Positions 8,307-17,884 are shown, counted from the first letter of the stretch. The stretch: DNA of 64,000 bases from Xanthomonas sp. Leaf148 (GCF_001423585.1 NZ_LMOP01000001.1:558001-622000); one strand, 5' to 3'. Numbers and translations: made by a program. The notes: generated from the letters alone by a model not told the origin.

Positions 8307-10388
8307 ATGCTTCCAGGTTTCGACGGGCTCCGATTCAGCCATTGGCAGGCCGACCTGCGCGAGGACGGCGTGGTCGTCCTCAGCCTTGATCGACAAGGCG
8401 CACCGGTCAACGCGTTTTCGCAGGAGGTGCTGCTCGAACTGGGCGCGCTGGTCGAGCGGCTGGCACTGGACCCGCCCAAGGGCGTGGTGCTGCGCTCGGC
8501 CAAGGCCAACGGCTTCATTGCCGGCGCCGACCTGAAGGAGTTCCAGGACTTCGACCGCAAGGGCACGGTCAACGATGCGATCCATCGCGGCCAACAGGTG
8601 TTCCAGAAACTGGCCGAACTGCCCTGCCCTACGGTGGCGGCGATCCACGGCTTCTGCATGGGCGGCGGCACTGAAATCGCGCTGGCATGCCGGTACCGAG
8701 TGGCATCGGACGACGCCAGCACACGCATCGGCCTGCCGGAAACCAAGCTCGGCATCTTCCCCGGATGGGGCGGCAGCGCCCGCTTGCCGCGTCTGATCGG
8801 CGCACCGGCGGCGATGGATCTGATGCTGACCGGTCGCACCGTCTCGGCCAAGGCCGCGCGGGCGATGGGGCTGATCGACAAGGTCGCCGCGCCTGCGGTG
8901 TTGGTCGATGTTGCCGCCGCATTGGCCTTGAGCGGCTCCACGCGCCCGTTCAAGCAACGCGCGACCGCCTGGGCCACCAACACGTTGCTGGCACGCAAGC
9001 TGCTCGCGCCGCAGATGCGCAAGCAGGTCGCACGCAAGGCGCGTAAGGAGCATTACCCGGCGCCGTATGCCTTGATCAACGTGTGGGAGCGCGCGGGCGG
9101 CAGCGGCATCCAGGCGCGGCTTGCGGCCGAGCGCAAGGCGGTGGTCAAGCTCGCCAGCACGCCGACTGCGCGCAACCTGATCCGCATCTTCTTCCTGACC
9201 GAACGTTTGAAGGCGCTGGGCGGCAAGGAGGCAGGAGCGGCCGCGTTGCCGCCGATTCGCCATGTGCACGTGATCGGTGCCGGCGTGATGGGCGGCGATA
9301 TCGCCGCGTGGGCCGCCTACAAGGGCTTTGAGGTCACCCTGCAGGACCGTGAGCAGCGCTTTATCGATACGGCACTGACGCGCGGCGGCGAGCTGTTTAC
9401 CAAGCGGGTGAAGGACGACGCCAAGCGGCCGGCGGTGGCAGCGCGCCTGCGTGGCGATTTGGCTGGCGCAGGCGTGGCGCAGGCGGATCTGGTGATCGAG
9501 GCGATCATCGAAAATCCGCAGGCCAAGCGCGACCTGTATCAGTCCATCGAGCCGCAACTCAAGCCCGATGCAGTGCTGACCACCAATACTTCGTCGATTC
9601 CGCTGACCGAGCTGCGTGGTCACATCCAGCGCCCCGCGCAATTTGCCGGCCTGCACTATTTCAACCCGGTGGCGATGATGCCGCTGGTGGAAATCGTGCA
9701 GCACGATGGCCTGGATCCGGCCAACGTGGCGCGCCTGGCGGCGTTCTGCAAGGCGCTGGATAAGTTCCCGGTGCCGGTGGCGGGCACGCCCGGATTCCTG
9801 GTCAATCGCGTGCTGTTCCCGTATCTGCTCGAAGCGGCCACCGCGTATGCCGAGGGCATTCCGGGACCGGTGCTGGACAAGACTGCGGTGAAGTTCGGCA
9901 TGCCGATGGGGCCGATTGAGTTGATCGACACGGTGGGGCTGGACGTCGCTGCCGGCGTTGGCGCCGAGCTGGCGCCGTTCCTGCACCTGCCGATTCCTGC
10001 CGCGCTTGCCACGGTGGACGCCGGCAAGCGCGGCAAGAAGGACGGCCAGGGCCTGTACAAATGGGAGAACGGCCGCGCGGTCAAACCCGAAGTGGCCAGC
10101 GGCTATGCCGTGCCGCCCGACCTGGAAGACCGCCTGATCCTGCCGCTGCTCAACGAAGCGGTCGCCTGCCTGCACGACGGCGTGGTGGCCGATGCGGACC
10201 TGCTCGATGCCGGCGTGATCTTCGGTACCGGCTTCGCCCCGTTCCGCGGTGGCCCGATCCAGCACATCCGCAGCGTCGGTGCGGATGCCTTGCTCGAACG
10301 TTTGCAGGCACTGCACGCCCGTTATGGCGAACGCTTCACCCCGCGCCCGGGTTGGGATTCGCCGGTGTTGCGGGAGGCGGTGGCCTAA
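8307..10388 (+). CDS. Multifunctional fatty-acid oxidation protein: enoyl-CoA hydratase / 3-hydroxyacyl-CoA dehydrogenase (FadB/FadJ type)
   Basis: Fused beta-oxidation enzyme of 693 residues that hydrates enoyl-CoA and oxidises the resulting 3-hydroxyacyl-CoA. The crotonase half (about 1-290) has the oxyanion motif FIAGADLKEF and two catalytic-type glutamates, E123 in GGGTEIALA and E145 in LPETKLGIFPGWGG. The dehydrogenase half begins at the NAD-binding loop VIGAGVMGG (residues 322-330) and has the motif HYFNPVAMMPLVEIV and a C-terminal repeat domain with FGMPMGPIEL. It is transcribed divergently from rpoE and ends in a clear terminator. FadB versus FadJ cannot be settled here; no fadA thiolase is adjacent. 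Confidence 0.92.
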   Translation: MLPGFDGLRFSHWQADLREDGVVVLSLDRQGAPVNAFSQEVLLELGALVERLALDPPKGVVLRSAKANGFIAGADLKEFQDFDRKGTVNDAIHRGQQVFQKLAELPCPTVAAIHGFCMGGGTEIALACRYRVASDDASTRIGLPETKLGIFPGWGGSARLPRLIGAPAAMDLMLTGRTVSAKAARAMGLIDKVAAPAVLVDVAAALALSGSTRPFKQRATAWATNTLLARKLLAPQMRKQVARKARKEHYPAPYALINVWERAGGSGIQARLAAERKAVVKLASTPTARNLIRIFFLTERLKALGGKEAGAAALPPIRHVHVIGAGVMGGDIAAWAAYKGFEVTLQDREQRFIDTALTRGGELFTKRVKDDAKRPAVAARLRGDLAGAGVAQADLVIEAIIENPQAKRDLYQSIEPQLKPDAVLTTNTSSIPLTELRGHIQRPAQFAGLHYFNPVAMMPLVEIVQHDGLDPANVARLAAFCKALDKFPVPVAGTPGFLVNRVLFPYLLEAATAYAEGIPGPVLDKTAVKFGMPMGPIELIDTVGLDVAAGVGAELAPFLHLPIPAALATVDAGKRGKKDGQGLYKWENGRAVKPEVASGYAVPPDLEDRLILPLLNEAVACLHDGVVADADLLDAGVIFGTGFAPFRGGPIQHIRSVGADALLERLQALHARYGERFTPRPGWDSPVLREAVA

Positions 10389-10410
10389 GCACCGCTGCGG
10401 TAAGACGACA

Positions 10411-10438
10411 ACGCCACCGCAAGGTGGCGTTTTTCTTT
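10411..10438 (+). terminator. Rho-independent terminator after the fadB/J-type gene
   Basis: Perfect 8-bp stem ACGCCACC / GGTGGCGT with a 4-base GCAA loop (10411-10430) followed by TTTTCTTT. It lies 22 bases after the stop codon. Confidence 0.9.
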
Positions 10439-10472
10439 GCCTAGCAGCTGCGCGATCGCTTCATCAGTGGTT

Positions 10473-11438
10473 CTAGTGCGAGTGCTTGTGCGCGCAATGC
10501 TGGTGTGGGTGATCATGTCCATCGTCGGCAGCAACCTGCATGGACGGCGTACCGCAGGGTTCGGTACCGCAATCGCCGCTCTCTACTTGCAAGGTGACGT
10601 GGGCGATGTCGAAGCGGTCATGCAGCAAGGTGCCGAGGGCGTCGCGCAGGCGATCGCGGTCGATGGTGTCGCCGACCACCACGTGCGCGGTGAGTGCGGG
10701 AGTGCTGGAGGCCAGCGCCCAGACGTGCAGGTCGTGCACGTCGTCGACGCCGGGGTAGCTGGTCAAGGCCTGACGCACCTGCGCCAGGTCGATGCCTTTG
10801 GGGACGCCTTCGAGCAGGACGTTGATCGCTTCGCGCAGCAGCACCCAGGTGCGTGGCAATACCCACAGGCCGATCAGCACCGCCAGCACCGGGTCGATCC
10901 ATTGCCAGCCGGTCCAACGAATCAGCAAGGCGCCGATGATGACTGCCACCGAGCCGAGCATGTCGCTCCAGACTTCCAGATAGGCGCCCTTGACGTTGAG
11001 ACTTTCGCCGCTGCCGGCATGCAGCAGTTTCATTGCGATCAGGTTGATCACCAGGCCGAAACCGGCGATCAGCAGCATGCCGTTGGAGGAAATTTCCTGT
11101 GGTGCGCGGAAGCGTTGTGCAGCTTCCCAGAGGATGTAGGCGCCGACACCGAACAGCAGCGCGCCATTGACCAATGCCCCCAACGCTTCGAGACGGACAT
11201 AGCCGTAGGTGCGGCGCGCGTCCGCCGGGCGACGGCTCAAACGCACCGCGAGCAGGGCGATCATCAGACCGAGCGTGTCGGTCGCCATGTGCGCCGCATC
11301 CGACAACAGCGCCAGGCTGTTGGACACGAACGCGCCGATGACTTCGGCCACCAGAAAGGTGGCAGTGAGGCCAAGCGCCCACCACAACGGTGTTTCGTGG
11401 CGGATTTCGCTGGGTGCGTGGTTGTGATCGTGTCCCAT
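10473..11438 (-). CDS. Cation diffusion facilitator metal exporter (CzcD/ZitB type)
   Basis: Inner-membrane proton-coupled exporter for divalent metals such as zinc, 321 residues with six predicted membrane segments. Metal-site residues are seen in SDAAHMATD (D47, H50, D54) and in the fifth-helix motif YLEVWSDMLGS, the CzcD-like form of the site. A cytoplasmic C-terminal domain (GVDDVHDLHVWALASS) is followed by a His-rich tail (DDGHDHPHQHCAHKHSH), and the N-terminus MGHDHNHA is also His-rich, both consistent with metal binding. It converges on the fatty-acid gene. The metal is not determinable from sequence. Confidence 0.92.
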   Translation of the reverse strand: MGHDHNHAPSEIRHETPLWWALGLTATFLVAEVIGAFVSNSLALLSDAAHMATDTLGLMIALLAVRLSRRPADARRTYGYVRLEALGALVNGALLFGVGAYILWEAAQRFRAPQEISSNGMLLIAGFGLVINLIAMKLLHAGSGESLNVKGAYLEVWSDMLGSVAVIIGALLIRWTGWQWIDPVLAVLIGLWVLPRTWVLLREAINVLLEGVPKGIDLAQVRQALTSYPGVDDVHDLHVWALASSTPALTAHVVVGDTIDRDRLRDALGTLLHDRFDIAHVTLQVESGDCGTEPCGTPSMQVAADDGHDHPHQHCAHKHSH

Positions 11439-11572
11439 GGGGTGCGGTGGCCTTGTGCGATGCGCGCACCTTAGGCGCGTGCGATGGCGGAGACTATTAC
11501 ACCTGCGCGTGATGACATCACATCACGTGAGCGCGACGCGACGCCTGATTGTCCAGGCCGAGTAGCGACTCG

Positions 11573-12033
11573 GAGCGGCTAACAAACGCTCTCGAACGCC
11601 GCAGCAATGGCGGCAATGTGCGGACCACACTGTCTTCGTTGGCGGGCGGGGAGTGATGCCGTCTTGGTAGTGACGTTGCTCAGATGGAAAGAAGCCGACC
11701 AGACCGCACCTCATCAGACAGCCGCGCTGCATGCACTGCTTGCCATGCATGCATTGCTTGCCCTGCTTGCAATCACGCGTACCGACCATCCCGACCGGTC
11801 CTTGCCCGCCCAGCGTCGCGGGACCTTACGCGGCATTCCTGCCGCGTAAGGTCCTACACGGACGTACTTGCGGCGTGTCCCGTGATGGTGGGCGGGCAAG
11901 GGCCTCGCAGCCAGGCCGCAGATCATCCGCTCTACAGCCGACGCCCCCGTTTGATCAACTCTCCAGACGAATGCTAACTGCCACTCCGGCAACGCGTCCT
12001 TGACGGTGGACGTAGACGCTTTGTTAGCGGCTC
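11573..12033. repeat. 461-bp composite element with inverted ends, between the CDF gene and mmsB
   Basis: The left end GAGCGGCTAACAAA (11573-11586) and right end TTTGTTAGCGGCTC (12020-12033) are inverted copies with one mismatch. The right end touches the mmsB stop codon at 12034-12036. Inside is a fold-back repeat unit (11775-11940) that has a second copy near 60.7 kb. No convincing gene is present in the 595 bases between 11439 and 12033. The ends match those of the 140-bp repeats at 22334, 26551 and 52254. Confidence 0.6.
11775..11940 (+). repeat. Fold-back intergenic repeat, copy A
   Basis: Structured unit with outer arms CTTGCCCGCCC and GGGCGGGCAAG, a middle pair GCGGGAC/GTCCCG, and an inner hairpin ACCTTACGCGGCA / TGCCGCGTAAGGT around 11821-11851. 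A second copy lies inverted at 60708-60873 and matches along nearly the whole length, including the flanks (ACCGAC..TC..GACC.GTCCTTG). Confidence 0.75.
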
Positions 12034-12921
12034 TCAAACCTTGGCCACCAGCTTGACCACACTCGAAAAATCCAGCGCGCCGTTGCCGGCCGTGCTGTTC
12101 ATCGCGTAGAGGTTGCGGGCCAGTTCGCCCAGCGGGATCGATACGCCGGCCTGCACCGCAGATTCGGCCACCAGGCCCAGGTCCTTGAGCATCAGATCGT
12201 TGCCGAAGCCGCCGCTGTAGCCGCGCGAAGCCGGTGCGTTGGGCAGCACGCCGGGCCATGGATTGCAGACTTCGGTGGCCCAGCTACGTCCGGTGCTGAC
12301 CGCCATCATTTGCGACAGCACTGCCGGGTCCAACCCCTGCGCGACGCCAAGCGCCAGCGCTTCGCCGGTGGCGGCCATGATCACGCCCAGCGCCATGTTG
12401 TTGCATAACTTGGCGACCTGGCCGGCGCCGTTGTCGCCGACGTGGAAAATGTTCTTGCCCATGGCTTCCAGCACCGGACGGGCGCGCTCCAGCACGTTGG
12501 CGTCACCACCGACGATAAAGGTCAGCGTGCCGGCGGCGGCACCCGCGGTACCACCGGACACCGGCGCGTCCAGCATCGCCAGCCCGCGCGCGTGCGCGGC
12601 ATCGGCCACCTTGCGTGCAGACACCGGCGCAATGGTGCTGCAGTCGATCACCAGCGCGCCGTCGGGAATCTGCATCAGGATGCCGCCATCGCCCAGATAC
12701 AACCCTTCCACATGCCGGCTGGCCGGCAGCATCGAGATGACGATCTCGGCATCAGCCAGGGTGTCGTGCGCCGAGGTTGCTGCGTGCGCGCCGGCGGCCG
12801 ATGCCGCATCCAGTGCGCCCTGCACCAGATCGAAAACGCGTAGCTGGTGCCCGGCCTTGATCAGGTTGGCGGCCATCGGACCGCCCATGTTGCCCAAGCC
12901 GATAAAAGCGATCTTGCTCAT
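12034..12921 (-). CDS. mmsB: 3-hydroxyisobutyrate dehydrogenase
   Basis: NAD-dependent oxidation of 3-hydroxyisobutyrate to methylmalonate semialdehyde in valine breakdown. The 295-residue product has the Rossmann loop IGLGNMGGPMAANL near residues 7-20, the substrate-binding motif DAPVSGGTAGAAAGTL, and the catalytic-lysine region GAGQVAKLCNNM, followed by the all-helical C-terminal domain (FGNDLMLKDLGL). It is the last gene of the valine operon, 158 bases after the hydrolase gene; its product feeds MmsA, encoded by the first gene. The stop codon is immediately followed by the inverted end of a repeat element. Confidence 0.93.
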   Translation of the reverse strand: MSKIAFIGLGNMGGPMAANLIKAGHQLRVFDLVQGALDAASAAGAHAATSAHDTLADAEIVISMLPASRHVEGLYLGDGGILMQIPDGALVIDCSTIAPVSARKVADAAHARGLAMLDAPVSGGTAGAAAGTLTFIVGGDANVLERARPVLEAMGKNIFHVGDNGAGQVAKLCNNMALGVIMAATGEALALGVAQGLDPAVLSQMMAVSTGRSWATEVCNPWPGVLPNAPASRGYSGGFGNDLMLKDLGLVAESAVQAGVSIPLGELARNLYAMNSTAGNGALDFSSVVKLVAKV

Positions 12922-13079
12922 CGTGTCGATCTCCAGAGTGGAGCAGGTATCAAAAGGGTCGGGAGGCGTTCAGCGCGCAATGCCGCTCAGCGCCGCAAAC
13001 AGCGTTACGCACGCAGCATTGCGCACGCAATCTGCGCGGTGGTTGCATGGTTGCGCCAGACCTGCGGAGCATGCGGCTG

Positions 13080-14258
13080 TCATGCCGGTTGCGCGCCAAG
13101 ATCTGCCAACGGATGCTGCGCGGCCGGCCATGGCGCTTTGAAAAAGTCAGCCGCCCATTGCGTATTGGCGTTGCTGAGCGATGCTGGCTGCCACTGCGGC
13201 TGGCGATCCTTGTCGATCAGCAACGCACGGATGCCTTCGGCAAAATCGCCGTGGGCGGCGGCGTGCAGCGCCACCACATATTCGGTGCGGAAGGTATCGG
13301 CCAGCGTCGCGGTGCCGGGATGACGTTGCAGTTCCCATGCCAGCCGTGCCGAGCCAGGCGCGCCAGCGGCCAGGGTCGTGCGCGCGGCTTGCAGCCAGCT
13401 GTCCTCGCTTTGCAGGGCCTGGATCGCCCCCACCACCTGCTCCAGCGTGTCGCCGGACACCAGTTGCTCGATCAATGCCGCATGCAGCTGCAGCGGGCCC
13501 GGCTCCAGCGGCTGCGCGATTCCATGCAAAAACGCACCGAGTTGCTCACGATCGTTGCCGGCATCGCTGGTCCACGCATGCGCGCTCAAGGCATCCAGCA
13601 CGGCGCTGTATTGCGCGTGCTCCAATCGCACATCGGCCAGACCGGCGTAGATGGCATCGCTGGCATTGAGCGGTGCGCCGGTCAAGGCGAGAAACACACC
13701 AGCGCCGTGCGGCACGCGCCGCAGCAACCAGCTGCCGCCCACATCGGGAAACAAGCCGACGCTGATCTCAGGCATCGCCAGCCGCGAACGCTCGGTGACC
13801 ACGCGATGGCTGGCGCCGGACATCAGGCCGATTCCGCCCCCCATCACGATGCCATGGCCCCAGCACAGCAGCGGCTTGGTATAGGTATGGATGCGGTAAT
13901 CCAGCCGATATTCTTCTTCGAAAAATGCGACGGCATGCGGATTGTCTTGTGGCCGTGCACGGCGCTGGGCCGCGTCGGGTACCGCATCGCGATGCGCGCG
14001 CATGCTCTGGTACAGCCCATGCAGATCGCCGCCAGCGCACAAGGCTTTATCGCCGGCGCCACGCAGCACCACGCAGGCAATCTGCGCATCGTCGGCCCAT
14101 GCACTTAGCTGCGCGTCCAGCAGCCGGGTCATCTGCAGCGACAGGCCATTGAGCGTCTTGGGCGCATTCAAGGTTGCAATGCCGATGCGATGCCCGTCGG
14201 CACAATCGCACTGCTCGAACAGCACCGGCGCCTCGTCGATTGCGCTGACGTCCGTCAT
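13080..14258 (-). CDS. 3-hydroxyisobutyryl-CoA hydrolase (crotonase superfamily)
   Basis: Predicted to release 3-hydroxyisobutyrate from its CoA ester. From the ATG at 14258 the product is 392 residues, longer than a simple hydratase and typical of HIBCH proteins. Diagnostic stretches are LNAPKTLNGLSLQM, GDKALCAGGDLHGLY, the acidic FFEEEYRLDYRIHTYTKP, GHGIVMGGGIGLM and MPEISVGLFPDVGGSWLL. An upstream open frame extends to 14699 but that part is the antisense-like shadow of the preceding gene. The start overlaps the previous gene's stop as ATGA. Confidence 0.9.
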   Translation of the reverse strand: MTDVSAIDEAPVLFEQCDCADGHRIGIATLNAPKTLNGLSLQMTRLLDAQLSAWADDAQIACVVLRGAGDKALCAGGDLHGLYQSMRAHRDAVPDAAQRRARPQDNPHAVAFFEEEYRLDYRIHTYTKPLLCWGHGIVMGGGIGLMSGASHRVVTERSRLAMPEISVGLFPDVGGSWLLRRVPHGAGVFLALTGAPLNASDAIYAGLADVRLEHAQYSAVLDALSAHAWTSDAGNDREQLGAFLHGIAQPLEPGPLQLHAALIEQLVSGDTLEQVVGAIQALQSEDSWLQAARTTLAAGAPGSARLAWELQRHPGTATLADTFRTEYVVALHAAAHGDFAEGIRALLIDKDRQPQWQPASLSNANTQWAADFFKAPWPAAQHPLADLGAQPA

Positions 14259-15055
14259 CAGCGGTTGCTCCACTGCGGCGCGCGCTTTTCCAAAAATGCG
14301 GCAACCCCTTCGGCCTGGTCGGCCTGCTCGAACAGATCGACGAAGGCTTCGCGCTCGGCAACCAAGGCTGCGGCGTGCGTGCCATGGCGGGTGGATTGCA
14401 CCAGCCGCTTGCAAGCGGCCACGCTCACCGGACTCTGCTTGCCGGCACGCTGCGCCCACGCAATTGCCAGCGCACGCGACTCGCCCTTGCCCACCACCTC
14501 TTCGACCAGGCCGATACGGTGTGCGGTGGCGGCATCGATACGCTCGCCCAGCAGGATCATGCGTTTGGCCCAGCCTTCGCCGACCAGGCGCGGCAGGTTC
14601 TGCGTGCCGCCCGCGCACGGCAGCAACCCGACGCTGGCTTCCGGCAGCGCCAGATGCGCCTGCTGCTCGGCAATGCGCAGGTCGCAGGCCAACGCGCATT
14701 CCAGACCGCCGCCCATGGCATAACCGTTGATCGCGGCGATCGACACGCCGCGGAAAGCGCTCAATGCCTCGAATGCTTCGCCGAAGCGACGCGCGGCCTC
14801 GCGTGCAGCGGCCTTGTCGCCGTCGGCAAACTGTTTGAGGTCGGCGCCGGCGCTAAAGAACTTTTCGCCTTCGCCGGTGATCACCAGTGCATACACGCTG
14901 CGGTCGGCGTCCAATGCATGCACCAGGTCGCGCAAGGCGGCCAGGCTCTGCACGGTCCACGTATTGGCCGGCGGGTTGCTCAAGGTGACGATGGCGACAT
15001 GCCCATCGCGCCCGACCTGCAAGCCGGTATGCACACGTCCTTCCCACGCGCTCAT
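14258..15055 (-). CDS. Enoyl-CoA hydratase (crotonase), probably methacrylyl-CoA hydratase of valine catabolism
   Basis: 265-residue crotonase-fold protein. The oxyanion motif FFSAGADLKQF and the sequences GYAMGGGLECALACDLR and LPEASVGLLPCAGGTQNLPRLVG contain the two glutamates expected of an active hydratase. Its stop overlaps the hydrolase start and its start overlaps the acyl-CoA dehydrogenase stop, both as ATGA, so it is tightly coupled inside the valine operon. The assignment to methacrylyl-CoA rests on this context. Confidence 0.88.
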   Translation of the reverse strand: MSAWEGRVHTGLQVGRDGHVAIVTLSNPPANTWTVQSLAALRDLVHALDADRSVYALVITGEGEKFFSAGADLKQFADGDKAAAREAARRFGEAFEALSAFRGVSIAAINGYAMGGGLECALACDLRIAEQQAHLALPEASVGLLPCAGGTQNLPRLVGEGWAKRMILLGERIDAATAHRIGLVEEVVGKGESRALAIAWAQRAGKQSPVSVAACKRLVQSTRHGTHAAALVAEREAFVDLFEQADQAEGVAAFLEKRAPQWSNR

Positions 15056-16233
15056 CGCAGTTCTTCCTCGCCGTTGAGCAGATGCCGCGCAATGATCATG
15101 CGCATCACCTCGTTGGTGCCTTCCAGGATGCGATGCACGCGACTGTCGCGCAGCAGGCGTTCGATCGGGTACTCGCGGATATAGCCGTAACCGCCGTGGA
15201 TCTGCAGTGCGTCGTCGCAGATGGCAAAACCCGCATCGGTGGCAAAGCGCTTGGCCATTGCGCACCACACGGTGGCGTCGTGGCTGCCGGCATCGAGCTT
15301 GCGTGCGGCGGTGTGCACCATCTGCCGCGCGGCCACCAGTTGGGTCGCCATATCGGCCAGCTTGAATTGCAGCGCCTGGAAATCTGCCAGTTTCTTGCCG
15401 AACTGGCGGCGCTCACCCATGTAGCGACGTGCGGCATCCAGTGCGCCCTGCGCGGCACCCAGCGAGCAGGCGGCAATATTGATGCGGCCGCCATCCAGCG
15501 CCTTCATCGCCATCTTGAAGCCCTCGCCTTCCTTGCCGAGCAGATTGCCGGCCGGGATGCGCACATCACTGAATGTCACCCCGCGGGTGGGCTGGCTGTT
15601 CCAGCCCATCTTTTCTTCCTTGCGGCCGTAGCTGATGCCCGGCGCGTCGGCCGGCACTGCAAAAGCGCTGATGCCGCGCGCGCCATCGTCGCCGGTGCGT
15701 GCCATCACCACCAGCACATCGGTGGCGCCGGCACCTGAAATAAAGGCCTTGCTGCCGTTGAGCACGTAGCTGTCGCCATCGCGCTGGGCGCGGGTTTTCA
15801 ACGATGCCGCATCCGAGCCGGCACCCGGCTCGGTCAGGCAATACGAACCCAGCTTGGCCCCGCTGGTCATCGCCTCGCCCCATTGCGCACGCACGCCGTC
15901 GTTGCCGTAGCTGGCAATCAACCATGTCGCCATGTTGTGGATGCTGATGAAGGCCGAGGTGGACGGATCGACGGTCGCCAGTTCCTCGAATACCACCGCC
16001 GCATCGAGTCGACGCATGCCCAGGCCGCCCACGCCTTCGTCAGTGTAGAGGCCGCAGAAACCGAGTTCGGCGGCCTTGGCAATCGCCTCGCGCGGGAAGT
16101 AGCTTTCTGCGTCCCACTGTGCCGCGTACGGGGCGAGTTCCTTGTCGGCGAAGTCGCGCGCGGCGGCGCGGAACGCTTCCTGCTCGTCGTTCAGATCGGC
16201 CGCGTTGGCGTGTAGCTGGATGGCTGCATTCAT
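15052..16233 (-). CDS. Acyl-CoA dehydrogenase, probably isobutyryl-CoA dehydrogenase
   Basis: FAD flavoprotein of about 393 residues. It has the FAD/substrate motifs YCLTEPGAGSDAASLKT and FISGAGATDVLVVMARTG, the motif QIHGGYGYIREYPIERLLRDSR, and the catalytic-base segment ILEGTNEVMRMIIAR. I prefer the ATG at 16233 (MNAAIQLHAN), 10 bases after mmsA; an in-frame ATG at 16275 would overlap mmsA by 32 bases. Neighbours in valine degradation make isobutyryl-CoA the likely substrate, but 2-methylbutyryl-CoA is also possible. Confidence 0.9.
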   Translation of the reverse strand: MNAAIQLHANAADLNDEQEAFRAAARDFADKELAPYAAQWDAESYFPREAIAKAAELGFCGLYTDEGVGGLGMRRLDAAVVFEELATVDPSTSAFISIHNMATWLIASYGNDGVRAQWGEAMTSGAKLGSYCLTEPGAGSDAASLKTRAQRDGDSYVLNGSKAFISGAGATDVLVVMARTGDDGARGISAFAVPADAPGISYGRKEEKMGWNSQPTRGVTFSDVRIPAGNLLGKEGEGFKMAMKALDGGRINIAACSLGAAQGALDAARRYMGERRQFGKKLADFQALQFKLADMATQLVAARQMVHTAARKLDAGSHDATVWCAMAKRFATDAGFAICDDALQIHGGYGYIREYPIERLLRDSRVHRILEGTNEVMRMIIARHLLNGEEELR

Positions 16234-16243
16234 GGCGTTGGGG

Positions 16244-17749
16244 TCACTTGAGAGAGATGGTGGTATTGACGCCATGGCCCAGCGTCTGGTCGTCGAACCA
16301 GCGCGCGGTAACGGTCTTGGTCTGGGTGTAGAACATCACCACCTGCTTGCCGTACGGGCCCAGGTCGCCGAGCTTGGAAGCGCGCGAGCCGGTGAACGAA
16401 AACAGCGGCACCGGCACCGGAATCGGCACGTTGATGCCGACCTGGCCCACGTCGATGTCTTCCTGAAAACGCCGCGCGGCGGCGCCGGACTGGGTGAACA
16501 ACGCAGTGCCGTTGCCGTTGGGATTGGCGTTGACCAGCGCGATCGCATCGTCCAGCGTGTCTGCGCCCAGGATCACCAGCACCGGCCCGAAGATTTCTTC
16601 GTCGTAGATGCGCATGCCCGGCGTGACGCCGGAGAAGATCGTCGGGCCGACGAAGTTGCCCTGTTCGAACCCGGTCACGGTGGGGCTGCGACCATCCAGT
16701 TCCAGCGTGGCGCCCTGCTCCACGCCGGAGGCGATCAAGCCCTCCACACGCTCGCGCGCCGCACAGGAAATCAGCGGACCGACGTCGGTGCCCTGGGCGT
16801 TGCCCGCGCCCAGCTTCAAGGTCTTGGCCTTGGCGACCAGGGCAGGAATCCACTGCCGCGCGTCGCCCACCAACACCAGCGTGGAGGCGGCCATGCAGCG
16901 CTGGCCGGCCGCACCGAATGCGGCGCCGACCATCGCATTGAGGGTCTGTTCCTGATTGGCGTCCGGCAGCACCACGGCGTGATTTTTGGCGCCCATCATG
17001 CATTGCACGCGCTTGCCGGCCAGCGATGCGCGGCGATAGACGTGCGTGCCCACCTTGGTGGAGCCGACGAACGACAGCGCCTTGATGTCCGGGTGGTCGC
17101 ACAGTGCGTTGACCACCTCTTCGCCGCCGTGCACCACGTTGAGCACGCCCTTGGGAATGCCCGCTTCCAGGGCAAGTTCGACCAGGCGCATGGTGACCAT
17201 TGGGTCCTGCTCGGACGGCTTGAGCACGAAGGTGTTGCCAGTGGCAATCGCCATCGGGAACATCCACAACGGAATCATTGCCGGGAAGTTGAACGGCGTG
17301 ATGCCCGCGCACACGCCTAGCGGTTGCAGCAGGCTGTAGGTATCCACGCCGTTGGCGACGTTGTTGGCCAGCTCGCCCAACTGCAGATTGCCGATCGCCG
17401 CGGCGTGCTCCACCACTTCCAGCCCGCGGAACACATCGCCTTCGGCATCGGCCAGGGTCTTGCCCTGCTCGGCGCTGAGCAGCGCGGCCAGCTCGGGCAT
17501 GTGCTCGCGGATCAGCTGCTGATACTTGAGGAAGACGCGTGCGCGGGTGCCGATCGGCGTCTTGCGCCAGCTGACGAAGGCGCGGCTGGCGGCGGCCACT
17601 GCGGCGTCGACTTCAGCCGTGGTGGCGAACGGCACCTGGGCCAGTACCGACTGGTCGGCCGGGTTGACCACGTCCTGCCACTGGTCGCTGGCGGAGACCA
17701 GCATTTCGCCATCGATCAACAGGGACACGCGGGGGACGGATTCGCTCAT
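16244..17749 (-). CDS. mmsA: Methylmalonate-semialdehyde dehydrogenase (CoA-acylating)
   Basis: Aldehyde dehydrogenase family enzyme converting methylmalonate semialdehyde to propionyl-CoA. The 501-residue product has [23 protein letters not shown], the MmsA-type [15 protein letters not shown] and the nucleophile C285 in [11 protein letters not shown]. The ATG at 17749 ([10 protein letters not shown]) gives the family's usual N-terminus; the open frame runs further upstream through the regulatory region without resembling the family. It is the first gene of the catabolic operon and is divergent from the XRE regulator at 17884, which is the natural candidate to control it. Confidence 0.95.
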   Translation of the reverse strand: MSESVPRVSLLIDGEMLVSASDQWQDVVNPADQSVLAQVPFATTAEVDAAVAAASRAFVSWRKTPIGTRARVFLKYQQLIREHMPELAALLSAEQGKTLADAEGDVFRGLEVVEHAAAIGNLQLGELANNVANGVDTYSLLQPLGVCAGITPFNFPAMIPLWMFPMAIATGNTFVLKPSEQDPMVTMRLVELALEAGIPKGVLNVVHGGEEVVNALCDHPDIKALSFVGSTKVGTHVYRRASLAGKRVQCMMGAKNHAVVLPDANQEQTLNAMVGAAFGAAGQRCMAASTLVLVGDARQWIPALVAKAKTLKLGAGNAQGTDVGPLISCAARERVEGLIASGVEQGATLELDGRSPTVTGFEQGNFVGPTIFSGVTPGMRIYDEEIFGPVLVILGADTLDDAIALVNANPNGNGTALFTQSGAAARRFQEDIDVGQVGINVPIPVPVPLFSFTGSRASKLGDLGPYGKQVVMFYTQTKTVTARWFDDQTLGHGVNTTISLK

Positions 17750-17868
17750 CACAGGGTTCGCTCGCAGAAGACATCGGGCCGGCTGGCCCAGTACTTCGCA
17801 TTGTTCGCAGCCCAACCTGCCATTCCCAGCCCACATCTGCTTAATCGCGCTAAGCTGGCCGCACAATT

Positions 17869-17884
17869 TTGCGAATATTGCGAA
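17869..17884. promoter_or_regulatory. TTGCGAA direct repeat, putative operator of the divergent regulator/valine operon
   Basis: Two perfect TTGCGAA heptamers (17869-17875 and 17878-17884) separated by TA. The second runs into the A of the regulator's ATG at 17884. TTTGC-containing sites are known for short-chain-acyl-CoA XRE regulators such as PccR/MccR-type proteins; that this is the site here is inference. Confidence 0.5.

Noticed and set aside
7451..9037. A 528-residue minus-strand reading frame containing RpoE
   Set aside because: Only the last 206 residues are sigma-like; the rest is antisense to the fatty-acid gene and the promoter region. RpoE starts at 8071.
8283..10316. A long minus-strand open frame opposite the fatty-acid oxidation gene
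   Set aside because: Composition is typical of the complementary strand of a high-GC gene; no family motifs. The plus-strand product is fully recognisable.
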